The notes below the pieces were generated by a model. That model did no database searches. It was not told the origin of the DNA and worked only from the letters and a program-made list of their open reading frames with translations. The position numbers were made by a program, and so were the translations under genes. Below, in pieces: positions 9,894 through 23,359 of a stretch of DNA of 64,000 bases (positions are counted from its first letter, which is position 1; every line of letters starts with the position of its first letter). The stretch is from contig NW_006768826.1 of NCBI RefSeq assembly GCF_000204055.1, positions 199,508-263,507 of the forward strand. The letters are read 5' to 3'. This DNA comes from Melampsora larici-populina 98AG31. Its lineage: Eukaryota; Basidiomycota; Pucciniomycetes; Pucciniales; Melampsoraceae.

Positions 9894-12800
9894 TTATGAT
9901 AGATGATGAAAAGGTGTGAAAGGACTATCAGGTAAAGAATGTCTTAATGATTTTTTCTTGGTAGGTGTTACTTGATAATCATCATGTCGAGAACGAAGAG
10001 ATGGAGATCGTTGAGGAGAAGTGACCATTGATGGTGATCTCGATCTGCCCAAAATTTTCACTCCATTGATTGGAAGAGGCGATTGAGAACCCATGGAAGA
10101 AATCGGCGACTGAGCATAACTAACTGAATTGATTCCTCCTCCTCCTCCACCACCACTCCCGCTGATCTTCCTCCAAGATGAACTTAACTCGGACATCAGA
10201 CCACCGGTACTTCCTTCCCTAGAGGGCGTTGGAGACTGAGTAACGACCGTGGTTCTTGCCCTCGAACTTAAGAGCAATGGACGAGGTCCTTGCGAGCTAC
10301 CCATCAGTACTGAACCGGAAGCGATAGGAGATCCAAGGCTACCAGTTGAGGGCGGCGAGTGGATGGGGTCTACAGAGACTGTTGAGGAACTTGAAGATGA
10401 AAGTCGCGACCAACGCGCTGATGAGAGAAAACTTTCGGTTCCTGTATCAGCATCGCTAGCCTCATATGGTGATTGGTGATTATATGACTGAGAAGCAGGA
10501 GTAGAAGGACTAGGTGGATCAGACATCGAAAGAGACGTTAATTTAGACACGATCGTTGGTGGACGCCATGAGGACGCCAAGATGGTCCAGTTAGTAGCTT
10601 GCTTAGAAAATCTGCGAGTTGGACGTTATAGAAGATACGATGAGCCAATAAAACAAGTAGTAAGGGCGGGAGAGGAATTACAGACGTACGTCGCAGCTGT
10701 ATCACTATCCTTCCAAGCTTCAGCCCGAGTCTTGAGTTTTTCCAACAGACCGCCGTTATGGTTTTCTACTGCACCGTTCACAGGCTCCATTGACCTCTGG
10801 TGCTGATTGGTCGGGGACGATGGTAGCGGCGGGCCAAGGTTCGTAGCAGACTTGGACTTATACCGCTGAAGAGATGTCCAGCCAAGCGCATTAAATGGAC
10901 CAGGGCGATTGTACGAACGTTGATGTGGATGACCATCATGTGCTGATTCCTGTTCTTCGGTCTCGAGTACTGGTGGTAATTGATGACTGGGATGATGGGT
11001 CAGATCCGTTGTTGGCTGTTCAGTCGCAAAACCTTTAGCCAATCGACGTTGACGAATTAGTAAGGCGTCCTGAACAATCGTATCTACGTCAAGAGAAGGG
11101 AAGCCAGGAAAGCCAGGTCCGGAGCGAAAGGAGCGAATGCCTTGCAGTAACTTGATGGCTGATGCAAAGCTTGTAATATTTAAGATGGTGGGACCGAGCT
11201 GGAGCGTGAGAGCACATGCGATATCTACCAAAAAGTCCATCATTTCCTCTTGGTTGGCTACCCCGTGTTGTGACTGAGAAGGATCGAGATTCAAAGTAAG
11301 AAGTGGATCCCATAGCCGGATGACGTCGGCTAGATTAAAGCAGTGAGTAAATAGACAGGTAAACCAATTGAAAGTATATAGAGTCGGGTCGACACCGAGT
11401 AGGGCTAGATGATCGGAAAGGGAGGGGTGAAGCCACTTGAGTAACGCCCCGTAACGGTCCAAAAGTCGGCCAATACCAACTTGTTGTCGAGTGGTAGGGA
11501 TTGGGTTTGAGAATTGAATAGGTTCGGTAAACCGTAAAGGTGAACTGGGTCGGTGAGGTTGAAGGAGAGTAGAAGGTAAAGGATTGTCAAAAGATTGTAC
11601 AAAGATGTCACGGACTGTCGACACGAGAGTGGTAAAGGCCCAGAAAGCATCGGCTTCGACTTTGTCACTCAGCAAATCACTTTCTGATTTATCCTCGTAG
11701 CCAACTTGCTGAGGTTTTGTTTGACCAAAGACATAGAGGATCAATGCGCCCAACTCGTTCATTCCTTGAACGTACCCAATGCCAGGATTAAGGGTAGACC
11801 AAACATATAATAAACGAGTAAGACAATCATGAAAGGTGTAAGTGAGTCTATCGCCTTCATCATCCTCTGCTTCGTCAGATGCTGGTCGTTGGGATAGCCT
11901 AGGAGTGGGTAAGGGATTAGGTAGAGGTGAAGTAGAAGGTGAAGAAGGGCTACAGATTGGACTAGGCGCCTGGATACTGAGGAGAGGAGTGGTAGGCTGA
12001 GCATGATATTCAGAGTAAGTGATGATAGGATCGAGTTTGGGTTGTAAGGTGATGAACTGAGCATGGTCTTGATCTGATGATTCGATGTGAGTGGTATGAG
12101 TAGGTGAACAGGCGCGTTCGTCGGTCTCATCGAGAGGACTGCTAGTGGTAGTAGTACAGGAGCTTGAGCTTGTGAGAGAGGAACGTTTGATAGAATCGTC
12201 TTCCTGATCATCAAATGATGAGTCTTGTTTCTGATTATGAAACGTAGATTCGTGTATGTGATCTTTAGATGATCTTGAAACAGATTGATGTTGATGAGAA
12301 GGTTTAGAACGAAGGGGATTTAAACGGTTTAATTGATTGATCAGAATATGAAGTTTGACACCAGATGACGAGTTGAGATTGGCTTTCATAGGTGAACTGA
12401 AGAAGGTAAGATTAGCTTGAGTCCGACGAACATCAGCGTCAATAGAGCTGAGAGTTTGATTAATCTGATCGCGTTGAGATGTTTGTTTCGAGTCATTAGG
12501 AAAAGAAGAACTAGCAGGTGAAGTGAGATTTGAACCGTTCTGCACAATGTGAGCCAATCAGATGATTAGTTAGGTTTGGTTTGATTGAGAATTCGAAGAA
12601 ACAAACAAACATGAAGATCGATTTGTTGAACGAGATAACTCATTAACTCATTATATTCAGTTCTTTTGTTATTAAGTTGTTTTGATCGTTTTTGAGGATT
12701 TGTTTCAGATGTTAAGTTTAAGAGCAAACTCCAAATGATAGGTCTAAGGTGATTAGGATGATCGGGGATACCTTTTGGAAAGAAAGTAAGGAGAGGTCAG

Positions 12801-12940
12801 ATTGATAAGTTGATTGTTGAGGATGAAGAAAGAATAGGCTTACCATGATTTAATAATAAACCTTGAAGTGATCTTAAGTTAATGGGCTGTTCTTGATTGA
12901 ATAGTTTGGTGATTGGATGAGAAGTGAATGATGAGTTCAT
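9894..12940 (-). CDS. TBC-domain Rab GTPase-activating protein
   Basis: Four exons on the minus strand, 12940-12844, 12771-12611, 12539-10690 and 10611-9894, give 941 aa in frame. The TBC domain starts in exon 2 (GIPDHPNHLRPIIWSLLL). Exon 3 supplies the arginine finger in SSIDADVRRTQ (about residue 125, IxxDxxR pattern) and the glutamine finger in YVQGMNELGALILYVF, followed by FNWFTCLFTHCFNL and VIRLWDPLL. Such proteins speed GTP hydrolysis on Rab GTPases. Domain layout is closest to TBC1D13-like members, though a roughly 180-residue Ser/Pro/Thr-rich insert separates the two fingers. The C-terminal 240 residues are Ser-rich and disordered, with many SP sites suggesting phosphorylation. The gene is divergent from SEC15. 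Substrate Rab cannot be told from sequence. Confidence 0.93.
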
Positions 12941-13247
12941 GATACGATTTGTTTTGTGTGTTGAAGTGGTTGTTTGAGAAGTAAAAAGAAAGGAAGAAAG
13001 TTATAAAGTTACGAAATGTTTTGTAGAATTGTTCTTAAATTTCATTTCGAGCTGTCTGTCTTTTAGAATTTAATTTGGAGTGTTAAATCTCGCACTGGCA
13101 TAAATATGTACACAGTTAAATTTGACTTGCAAGTGGGTTCAACTTTATTTATAATGACATAATCCACCACTCGAACTCAGCCCAAGTCAACTCTCACCCT
13201 CACTCACTCTGACTCTCGATAACTTTCACCAACGCTTCACATGAACC
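12941..13247. promoter_or_regulatory. Shared divergent promoter of the TBC gene and SEC15
   Basis: Only 307 bp separates the two start codons, which point away from each other. The interval is AT-rich with a TATTTATAAT stretch near 13147. No specific factor site is claimed. Confidence 0.6.
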
Positions 13248-16200
13248 ATGAATCACAATCAAAATGAAATAAGCAATCGATCGATCACCAAGAAAACATT
13301 CTTCACTCATGCTGATATAGAAGCTCAACTTCAAAACGTAAGTCATTTCCCATTCCACTCAAAACCAAATCAAATCGACCATTTAATCTAATCGCTCTTG
13401 TCGTATACAATCTGTAGCTTTACCTTTATTCTGACTTTTCATCAACCACTCGATCTGGTCATCAAGATCAACTCGATCATCTTGGTCCTATCATTCGTAA
13501 CATTCATTTATCTAAACAACAAGATGCATTCTTACGACATCTTCTTAAATTTATGAGAACCAAAGAAGCCGAAATCGAAGCTGTCTGTCATGCAAATCAT
13601 CAGGTCAACTCATCATTCATTCACTCACTCACCTCTCTTTCTCTTATACATCAAATCATTAAATCAACCCAAATCATATCTTTTACATTTAGGACTTTAT
13701 AGGATCAGTTGATAAATTATTAAGTGTTCGACAAGGTACTCTATCCCTTCGATCACATGTAGTCAGTCTCGATTCATCACTTCAATCATCAGGTGCTTCT
13801 CTAGCTTCAGCTCGTTCTTCATTACTCGATGCAAGAAAAGTGGCATCCAACATTGATGATACAATCGATACCCTTCAAGCTTGTTTACGCGTCCTCGATC
13901 TCTCTAAGAAAGTCTCTCAACAGATTCAAACGGGAAAATTCTATTCGGCTTTAAGATCATTAGATGAACTTCAATTCATTCATCTTAAGCCTCTCTTACC
14001 ATTTGCTGCCTTTGCTGGATATCTTGGTGAAGCACTTCCAAATGAGAAAATTAGAGTTAGAGAAGAAGTCACCAAACAACTCAATTCTTGGTTATATGAA
14101 GCACGTGAACGAAGTGGAAGTGTCGGAAAATTGGCGATGGAAGGAATGGAGATGAGGACAAGGAGATGGAAAGCAAGACGAGACCGAGTTAAACATCAGG
14201 ACTCGGCTTCTTTAGCCATGCTTGTGGATGTCAACACACCGGTCGAGATGGCGGTCAGTGAACGGCATGAATGTGAGTCAGAATATCCAAGTGATCAAGG
14301 AGATTTTGAAAATTTTGACTAAATCATCTCCATCCTTTAACTTCAGATAATGTCTTAGAGTCAACTCAATCTCGGATCGATTTCTCACCACTCTACCTGG
14401 CCATTCATATCTATGAAACCCTTGATGCCAACGAAGAGTTGAGGAAGTCATTCAGGGACGATCGTAGAGCACAAGCTCATTTGATTGTTTCTTCTACCGC
14501 CTCATCCCCATTTTCATTGGAGAACTTGGCTAGCTTAATGGAGTCTATCGTCGGCTTTTTTATCATCGAGGCTCATGTTTTACATACTACAAAGTCTTTT
14601 AGGGATGAGACAGATGTGGATAATCTTTGGGAGGAGATGTGTGAACGGGTAGTCGCAATTATTACTGAGGGAATCGGAGGTTGCGAAGATCTCGACATCT
14701 TTCTTGGAATCAAGACAAAACTACTCACATTTGCCCAAACTGCTGCGGTAGGTGATGTTTTCATCTCCAAAGCCCAATTTTGTGGCTATCTTACTGACTT
14801 TGAAAATCTATAGGCGTATGAGTACCCGGCTACACAATTAAATGTCCTTCTCAGTTCACTCTTTGAACGGTACACCGATCTTTTGCGATGGAAATACGGT
14901 ACAGATTTTCAGCAGATAGTCTTGGATGATGACCATCAACCAATGACAGTTAACAACGAGGATGAATTTTCAAAGGTAGTAGAAGTGAGCTTCTTACCTG
15001 AACAGGGTGAATGGGCTCAAGAGAATTTAATCACGTATGTCTTTTCAGGTTTACGTTAAAAAATCTGGAATATATAATTTGATGTTGAATTCCTTGCTCA
15101 CTTTAGGGGTGGATATCCAGCCGCTCTTCCGTTCTCTCAGACTTACCCACTTTGTTGCATCGATATTCGAAACTTTGTTACAAAATACTATCATTTTGCG
15201 GATGGATTTGTTTCGGCGATGCGCGATACTGATGATGTGCTACGTAAGGTATCTCGTATTCCATATCTTAATTAAACACACGTATCTTAAAAATCTAATT
15301 CTTGAACTCGGTCATCATCTATCTTTACTTTGTTCTAGTCACTTGACAAACTTTTGATCAAGCATATCAACGGTCATATCCGTTCTCGAGTTCAAAATAC
15401 CAGGAATCTGTCACAACTTTCTCAGATTGTAATCAATCTACAATTCTTTCAAACCGCATGTCTCGCACTAGAGCGCTTACTTGTCACCCTTCGGTAAGCA
15501 TTTAAGAATCTTACTATAGATCATTCCAATCTCAGATACAAGGAGCCCATTATAAATTGACATCGTTCTTCTGATTTGGATTTGGATAATATTCATACAG
15601 GGTAACACCGAGGGGTGGATTAGTGAAATTAGATTCATCTCGAGCATTCCAAGCCACACTAAGTTTTTCCGAAGAAACGATCCTATCAAGAGTTCATGCC
15701 AAGATTAAAGATTTTTTTGAATTGGCTGAATATGATTGGACAACCGATCGAATGATGGCAGTTGATGAAGATGGTGAAGCTAGTGTATATTTGATCGAAT
15801 GTATGAATTATCTTAAAACGGTGATGACCAGTGTTTTGAGCATCTTACCACACAACGTTCGAGTTGCGATTCATCTTGGAGCTTGGTCCTATATCGCTCA
15901 GAGATTGATGGTAAGACTTTTTTTTTTTCGAAACTCATCTTTCACTTTTCTTGTCACTCTCTAAGATGGTTTTTTTTTTCATTTTCCTCAGGGGTTTTTT
16001 GTTGAACGTGAACCCATCAAAATGAGTGATGGAGGGCTATCCTATCTGGCCAATGACATACGTTTTGCAGTCTCGCGTGCCAAATCTGTCAATATCGAAG
16101 GTGTTGAACCGATTTTTGAAGAACTGGTTCAGGTTGAGTTATGATTCACTGAAATGCTTGACTTTACTTATTAGTCAAGTTGAACAACTTTTGGAATCAT

Positions 16201-16567
16201 TTATTCACAGATCGTTGGATTACTAGAGAGTCCAGATGTAGGTGGATATCTAGATCCAGATTATCGTGAAATGAAGTACAAGCTAGTCACACCTCGAAGG
16301 GTGAGTCATCTTTTTATTATAGATTTGTAATTATATGCTTTATGATGGGGTAAGATACTGAGCCGGGTTATTTAGCTCGCTCCTATCTTAATCAAACTTG
16401 TCACTCATCTGAATTCGATCAATTCTGCACCTGATCCTTCAAGGAAAGAAGCAATGGTACGTGATGAACTTTTGAATGCTTTGTTCCATACTTTGTAAAT
16501 GACTGAGACAATCATACCTTTTTATGTCTTACAGGAAGACGTATTGAAAGCTGTTTCAAGAGCTTGA
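13248..16567 (+). CDS. SEC15: Exocyst complex component Sec15
   Basis: Twelve exons: 13248-13337, 13418-13603, 13693-14272, 14347-14747, 14814-15034, 15107-15248, 15339-15493, 15601-15910, 15992-16132, 16211-16300, 16376-16456, 16535-16567. They join in frame to 809 aa, the normal Sec15 length. Diagnostic stretches are LQACLRVLDLSKKVSQQI near residue 160, FSPLYLAIHIYETLD, LPFSQTYPLCCIDIRNFV, INLQFFQTACLALERLL and the C-terminal TPRRLAPILIKL. Sec15 is the exocyst subunit that binds the secretory Rab (Sec4 in yeast) and tethers vesicles to the plasma membrane. The first upstream ATG at 13241 runs into a stop after eight codons, so the ATG at 13248 is used; that short frame could act as a uORF. 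No damage is seen. Confidence 0.96.
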
Positions 16568-18909
16568 TGAGGATATGGTTGATTATGGGTTGGTAAATGT
16601 GTATGTAAATTATTTTGGTTGTAGCTCTGTACATCTGACTTAGTTGAAAGCTATTGAGCTGAAATTGAATCTCTTTGGCTTCAGGTTCAGCTTGAATGAC
16701 CATCTTGGGTAAACAAAAGTGGAAGACCCCTGTGAGAGCTTTGTATCACATCTTCATGGAGTAGTCAAATTGATGCCAATGCAACCATGAAGGAAAACCT
16801 TGGAGACTATTATGTGTAATTACAATTGAATACTGTACTTAGTATGCCATGTGAAAAAAGTGTAATGATCAAGTTGTGAATCTACTCCAAAGGCAACCTA
16901 TGGTGTCTAGATAGATAAAATTGGTAAAATGAAGGTTGTTGAAGTTTACAATCTTCTTATGTTGATGACTGGGGAATATGTACCCAGTGGTCATTGCTGG
17001 CTGCCACATTGTTTGTCAAGCCCAATACCATTACTACAATGTCAGTGCCTCACTCTGGTATTCTTTCTTACTCACTCTGGGAGAAGTGGACTGCCAGACA
17101 TCACCAAGACACAAGTTAGAGTCATGTTCCATGAGCAAGTACTAACAGACAGGGATGGACCTGGCTGGGCCATGATACCAGCCAAACCAGAGAATTATGG
17201 AGATATCCATGCTTCTCTCATGCCTGCCACATTTTTGTTTGACACTCACAACACACATCATTTCCAACTTTCCAAGTCTAAAGTCATCAACTTAAGTAGG
17301 GACTGTAATTTTTTTGGATCACCCACCCATCTAGTCTGGACACAGGTAGGTGGTTGATTTCAGCAGAATAATATTGAGACAGCAAAAATCACCAACCCAT
17401 GCCCAGGCTCCCCCAAACACACTTCTCCTTCTTTGATGAAAATGAGTCAAAGGAGAAGTATCAAGAGAATTGATGACCCTGTCCAATGTAAGACACTGAC
17501 CCAGGTGAAAGTATGACTAGCTGACTTCAATGCATGACAAAGTTGGTTTGTACCAACACCTAGCACAACTCAGCTCCCAGCACCACACTGATTCCTTATA
17601 TCAATATCAGTGCTTCTAAAATGCTATGATGTCTACTTGTATGTTGATGCCCCAACAGTCCCACCCAGCCAGTGCATGTGAGTGAGCTTAAACCTTTTGA
17701 ACTCTGCTCCTACAAATATTACATCATCTTAACCATTATTTGTGTTAGGAATCTTGCCACTTCTCTTCTCATTCTGCAGGTCATCATTTCAAGTGGTTGC
17801 ATTACCTGTCTGTTCCCAGGCTCTGGAACTGAGAGCAACAACTATGAAAAATGCACTACTATCTTACATTTCTCCTTTCAATTACTATGTCTTTGGTGTG
17901 ACTTCCCAACATAAACTTCCAAATGACCTATGATGTCTTTACTTCTTGTTTCTACAAAGAATCTCCAAAATTGAATTTAAAGCTGAATATTTGATGTTGC
18001 ATTCACAGCAAATGATGGTTCAAAACCTTCCAATATTCCATACCAATCATCTCCTTTGGCTTATCATGATCAAGATATAGGCTTGAACCTGCAGAATAAC
18101 TTAGGAGAGCTTAATGATCAGATTCAAAAATATCTCACAAAGTCATTTGCTAGTACATGCTTGGGGTGATTGACATAAGTGGGGTCTTTATAATCATGTT
18201 TCTGTTGATATCTGAGACTGTAGGATGTTTGTATCTTACTATGATTACCCTTTGAAACTTTTTTGTCTACCTCTTTGCTGACCTCTTAGATCATGTTCAT
18301 CAAAGTCAACTTTTTTGATGTGTTGGCTCATTGTATTCCCTTGTTTTCTGAGCTTGTCTTCCTCAAGTCTTAATAAGGTCATTTGATCAATTCCCAAGAT
18401 GGGCCTGGAAGTACATACAAGTAATCTTGCACCACATAGAGATGATATGTTTGATATCACAGATGATAATAATCAGCAAGATGATCAAATAAAAAATGAC
18501 ATCAAATTATATAACTTCTCAACGATCAAAGTACAACACATTCTAAATTTCTTTCTGCATGGACTGATTCAATAAAATCCCACCCAAAAAATAAAAAGCT
18601 TTCAAAACCCTAAACTTTAACCAAATCTTCACAAGAATAACCCAACACAACATGGTGATCATAATCAAGGACAGACGAAGAAAACAAAGAAAAAAACAAA
18701 AAGACAAAAGATTAGGATGTTTATATATATAGACCTAGAAAGACAGAGGATCAAAAATAAATAATCTTAAAAGAGAAAAAAGAATGATAGGGATAGAGTA
18801 AAAAAAAGTTTGTCTTTATGCTTTATTTATCACAAAAGATGTTCCAAACATCTTCAAGACAATGAACAATAATGAAATGGATTAAATTCCTGTAAAACCA
18901 CACACAAGT
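16568..18909. other. Repeat-like spacer
   Basis: A 142-codon frame (16929-17357) and shorter ones have no recognisable domain. Sequence texture (TGGCAGTCC, CATGATACCAGCC and many CCA/TGG words) differs from the neighbouring genes and resembles decayed transposon. The last 300 bp are A-rich and probably include the 3' UTR of the SDR gene. Confidence 0.4.
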
Positions 18910-21185
18910 CTACTTCGATCGTGGTGAAGCATTAGGCCAAACGCCTTCCTCTTTAAACTTTTCAATTTGGTCTTTGATTACTTCCTCAGTCATCGCTGTG
19001 TATTTCGGAGTCCAACCGACAACCTTTTTGACCTTTGTACCATCTAGCGCAATGTGATGTTTAGACAAGAGGGCGACTGGTAAAGTGGGCGTAAAAGGAG
19101 TGTTGACGATAGGTGGAGTTGATTTCGACAGCATCTCAGGCCATGGTGCAAAGTGCTGTTGAATTCAGATGAGGTTCAATAACGACGCTTAATGAAGACA
19201 AAATGAAAGATCAATGGCGCAACAACGCACTTTTTCATTCACATCTTCAATGACGTCAACCATATTGAGCTACAGATTTGTCAATCATTGGTCAGTGATC
19301 TCGTGATTTTTCAAGATAGGAAAGACACCAACTTTAGCAAACTGGTTGATGATCTTTCCATAGAACCCTGTCTTCACGCCCACGACATTTCCGGCCATAG
19401 TAGCCATCATGCCTTGGGTTGTATCGCCATCGTCGACCAAATTGAACATCGGTGCCGTTACCACTGCGTCTCGGGCTGGCATACCCTCTGGTACCTTCTC
19501 TGAAGAAGGTAAGAGACAAGGGATCGGATCTGAGACAGCGTCGCTTCGTCCAGATTTGGCCATCCACTGTGCAAGAGCCCAAAGCCCAGACGCAAGGTCA
19601 TGAGAATGGAGAGTATGCAACCGAAGATCAGCTGACCAACTAGTCGAGTTGATCCAACCGGATGCAAAAAATGTATGCAGTGTTGTGAGACCAGGAGGAC
19701 CCGGATAGATGACCGGTAGTAGGAATAGTCCCCAATGGCCGGATTCAAGAAAAAACAGAATGGCACAGATGATAAGATCCGACGAGAGACGGAATTGTAA
19801 AGGATGGCACAGATTGAATGAGATCAGACAAAAACCTCTTAAAAGTATAGAACAAAACGAAACCCCCATGCAAGCGAATCATAGCGTGTAGGATGAATTG
19901 TGTCTCAAGGACATCTGACTCACAGGTGTTCCATTCGTTCGCCAATGTACTTATAGATTTCGCCAATCAAAAGTCTCGGGGCATCTAGAAGCATGTGTGA
20001 TGTAATTCAAACCAGTCAGAAGAGCTGACGGAGTCTTTGAACTTCAGGTGAGAAATCATGAAGGGACCAACATCCATCAACCATGTACGGGCCATACAAT
20101 AAGGCAGGGCGAGCGATCACGAGGTTCAAGCTATCATGAAAGGTACAAAGGAAAAGAGCGGTGATTTGGTAAATGAAAAAGTTGATCGAGTTTTATAGGT
20201 GAAAATCCAAAGATGCTGGACTCACGTAGGTAAAGCCGCCATTGCACGCACACCTTCATGAATCCATTTAGAACGCATGCTGAATGGCTTTCCCTCACCC
20301 TCCTTGATTGGTTTTTTATTATCACTATGATAAAGGGGCGGCAATTCTCGTACATAAGCCTTCACTTGACACTCAGCTGCGATTCGACCTAATTCTGGTA
20401 AGAGTCGAGCAGTACGTTCGATGTGTACACCTTCTTCGACATTATAATCAGTCTCGCCCGTAAAATCAAACACAAAATCGTAAGAAGGTGTCGTAGAAGA
20501 AGATGAAGTAGGATCTCGATAAGCCTCTGGAAGCGTGAAAGCCTTGGTACGTGAAGCTGGAATAACCAAATGGATAACCAATGTCAGAAATGCTGTAAGT
20601 CGATCGAATTGGTAAACTGAGACTCAACTAGCCACCAACAAGTTAGCTTGCATGTATTCCACACCCTTTGTAGCTGCATCTTTCAAAACTCTTTGGGATT
20701 CCTTATCCTATTGATTTCCATATAAACCAATCAAAGCAATGAATCAGTCAGAATTTGAATCAATGTTGGAATCTGAATCAGATATGAGATTAGAAAACCA
20801 AGACCCACAACATAAGTGGTGTAAGCATCATCCTCTGGTAAGCACAAGTATTTGTCGACCAATCGAACGTGTCTGACTAAAGGTCTAAAATGTGATGGAA
20901 TTGATGTGATATAGAGTTTCGATCGATCAGGTTCGGTCGAAATCTTGAACAGTTATTCTTCATTAAACTTTTTTTAACTCACTCAGCAGGAGCTGCAGGG
21001 ACGAGAAAAGGAAGTAAAGCTCGAGCATGACCATCTTGTAAACCACCTTAATGATAAAAATCAAAACAAACAAAGCAGGACTTTGGATTAATTTGTTCTG
21101 AATATCTTGATTGAAAATAAAAGTGAAGTTAAAACTGACCTAAGATTAACACTGTTGGTTTGCTGTGATCGCCAGTGGAAGTCAT
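18910..21185 (-). CDS. NAD-dependent epimerase/dehydratase-like SDR protein
   Basis: Ten exons on the minus strand: 21185-21140, 21046-20983, 20884-20809, 20707-20629, 20556-20226, 20130-20072, 19984-19924, 19639-19333, 19269-19231, 19155-18910; 435 aa in frame. The N-terminus is a Rossmann start, PTVLILGGLQDGH, with a changed glycine motif (GGLQDG). It is followed by RHVRLVDKYL, GVEYMQANLL, FDFTGETDYN, LVIARPALLYGPYMVDG, APRLLIGEIYKYIGERMEHL and LRLHTLHSHDLASGLWALA, the standard order in extended SDRs. The classical YxxxK is not clearly present (VRELPPLYHSDNK is the corresponding region), so it may be an atypical or non-catalytic member. Substrate unknown. The exon 2/3 junction closes only with the acceptor at 20885; nearer AG sites lead to stops. 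Confidence 0.9.
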
Positions 21186-23206
21186 GATAGAGTTAAGTAT
21201 GTATGTATAAAAGTGAAGGTGAGGTTTAATTTCAATCAAAAGAAAAATTGAAAAATCAAAGATGTAAAAATTAAAGCAGAAGAAGTGGTTGTATGTAAAA
21301 AGCCTTAAAAATGAATCGGATTCAAGTTTTTTTTGATCTACAGATCTTGTCCTGTCTTAAACTCTTCCGGGATTGTCAATGCTCCAAGTGTCAAAGTGTT
21401 TGTAGTGTACAACACCAAAAACATTTCAATGCGGATAAAATTATAAAATTAGATTCACATATCATCATCATAGTCAAATATCGAACGATCATATTTAATT
21501 TCTATGCTTCCCATCGATCACATAGGCCTCTTGGGTGGGACTCGCGTTCGATCAAAGGATCTCGATCAAAGGATACTTTAGGGCTCATTATATCTGACCA
21601 AAACACTTATGTACAGGGGGGCATTCATAGGTGTGTATAGATTGTCATTGATAAATATGTTAAGATGTGTTGGAATTCGTTCACTTTGTCTTGATCACGA
21701 ATGCAATCACGCTACAATCACCATAGACTCGGGATACATTTTAGAATGGCAGTGTGGCAGGTGTGTGACTTGCAAATGATCAGGTGAATGCTGGTATTGC
21801 AAGATTGATCTCTACAGAACTTGAGTCCATTGAAGGTCTGTCACATAATAAATCCTCGGTCGTGTATTCTTGGTCACCTACCTACAGAGGAAAAATCACC
21901 TATACTCAAGACTGCACAGGCCAAGATGAACAAATATTTGGGCAAAAGGCTGGTAGTGAATCAACCATTTTTGCAAATTGAGGTACTTGATGAAAAAGAG
22001 AGATTAACTTTGAAGAAGATGAAGACAATATTGATTCTGAGGAAGACCTGGATCAAGGATATGAAAAAGAAAAGATGCACCTTTGGTAATGGTGGTACAA
22101 ACCAAACAAGGTGAACCATTTTTAAATTTCAGTACTGAGCCCTTCTTTATCTGATGCTCAGTCTTCTGTCTATCCTCATTGCAGAACAAACAACAAAGGT
22201 GAAGCAAAATAGAGAATACTTTTTCTCCTCTGATAGAGAAGACACCAAAAATCCTGATCAAAAGTCCTTAAGGGTATCCAATCTTGTTCCTGAAGAACAT
22301 ATTAGAAGACAAGATTTTGCCCTTTGCGCCTCATGGAGTGGAGCAAGGTGTGTTCTGACTTCTTATGTTTTCAAATATGAGTGTATCTCTTGACTGTTTT
22401 TCTGTGCGCTTGTGTAGCACCAGCTTCAAAAAATCAAGATTGACTTGGAATGTCTCAGCGCACAGCATCAAACAAGACAAAAGATCAAACAGAAACATGT
22501 ATCAACAGAAGCAGTTGTAGAACAGGGTTCAAAACAGATAAACAAACCAAAAGGGTGAAAAGGATGTGCTGTGGAAGAACAGGAGATGAAGTCAAAGGAT
22601 GATGGCATGCAGGAGGTTGAGGATGACAGCAAAGTGGAAGTGGAAAATGGTTATGCACGGAGGTCAAATTGCACAAAGTGTAAGAGAGCTTAAGAATCCA
22701 AATAATTTTTCTTTTGATTTCTTTGCTTGTTTTTTGTGCAGCCATGATGAAGTCATGTCCTTTTAATGACAGACTGCCTTGGAATTCTCAAAGTCAAATG
22801 GATTGAAAGGAAAGAGCAAGTCAAATGGCTTGAAAAGGAAAAATGCAGCTGTGACCAGGACAACATCAAACCGCATGCCTTTGGGCTTCAGTTTGATCAT
22901 CTCAATCTATTTTTTTGTCTCTTTTATTTTTGTCCTAACATAATTTATCATATTAATAAATCAAATCACATGCCTCAAAATGTGAGAGCAGGCTTTGATT
23001 GTGAGAACAGGTCTCAATGTCCAGTAATATGTACACAATTTTTGTTTCAAAATGCCTTTGCCATTTTTAGGCATGTTTTGTTGTTGGCTGTGAAGTTTTG
23101 CTTGTAAAAATATACATTGGATGAGAAATTTTTGATTTTCACAAATGTAATGAAAAGGATGGAAAATTACTGTTTACCTTGAATAAATATACTTTTACAA
23201 TAGCCG
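21186..23206. other. Decayed repeat DNA
   Basis: No gene supported. Frames such as 21821-22114 and 22485-22745 are short and lack domains; an acidic stretch (EEDNIDSEED type) near 22010-22050 hints at old coding sequence. Confidence 0.4.
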
Positions 23207-23359
23207 TTTTCAAACCTAACCCGCTTGACACAAAACCCTGGTACACCCAGCTGCGTTTTGATGGTAACTTTGTGTATCTGTCGACAGCTCTTGACAGATT
23301 CCAGCCAAAAAGTTGACTGGGTGTACTGGGTTTTTGTGCAACCGGGCTAGGTTTGAACA
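23207..23359. mobile_element. 153-bp element with about 47-bp inverted repeats
   Basis: The left arm (TTCAAACCTAACCCG...GTACACCCAG) matches the inverted right arm (TTCAAACCTAGCCCG...GTACACCCAG) with a few mismatches and one indel, leaving a short centre. No coding capacity. The target duplication is not evident. Probably a MITE or a foldback relic. Confidence 0.65.

Noticed and set aside
10249..10806. Antisense frames over the TBC gene C-terminus
   Set aside because: They overlap clearly coding minus-strand exons and have no features of their own.
20809..20983. Short 39-nt intron between exons 2 and 3 of the SDR gene
   Set aside because: Using the nearest AG sites leads to stop codons; the acceptor at 20885 gives an in-frame join (AEPLVRHVRLVDKYL) that matches the family.
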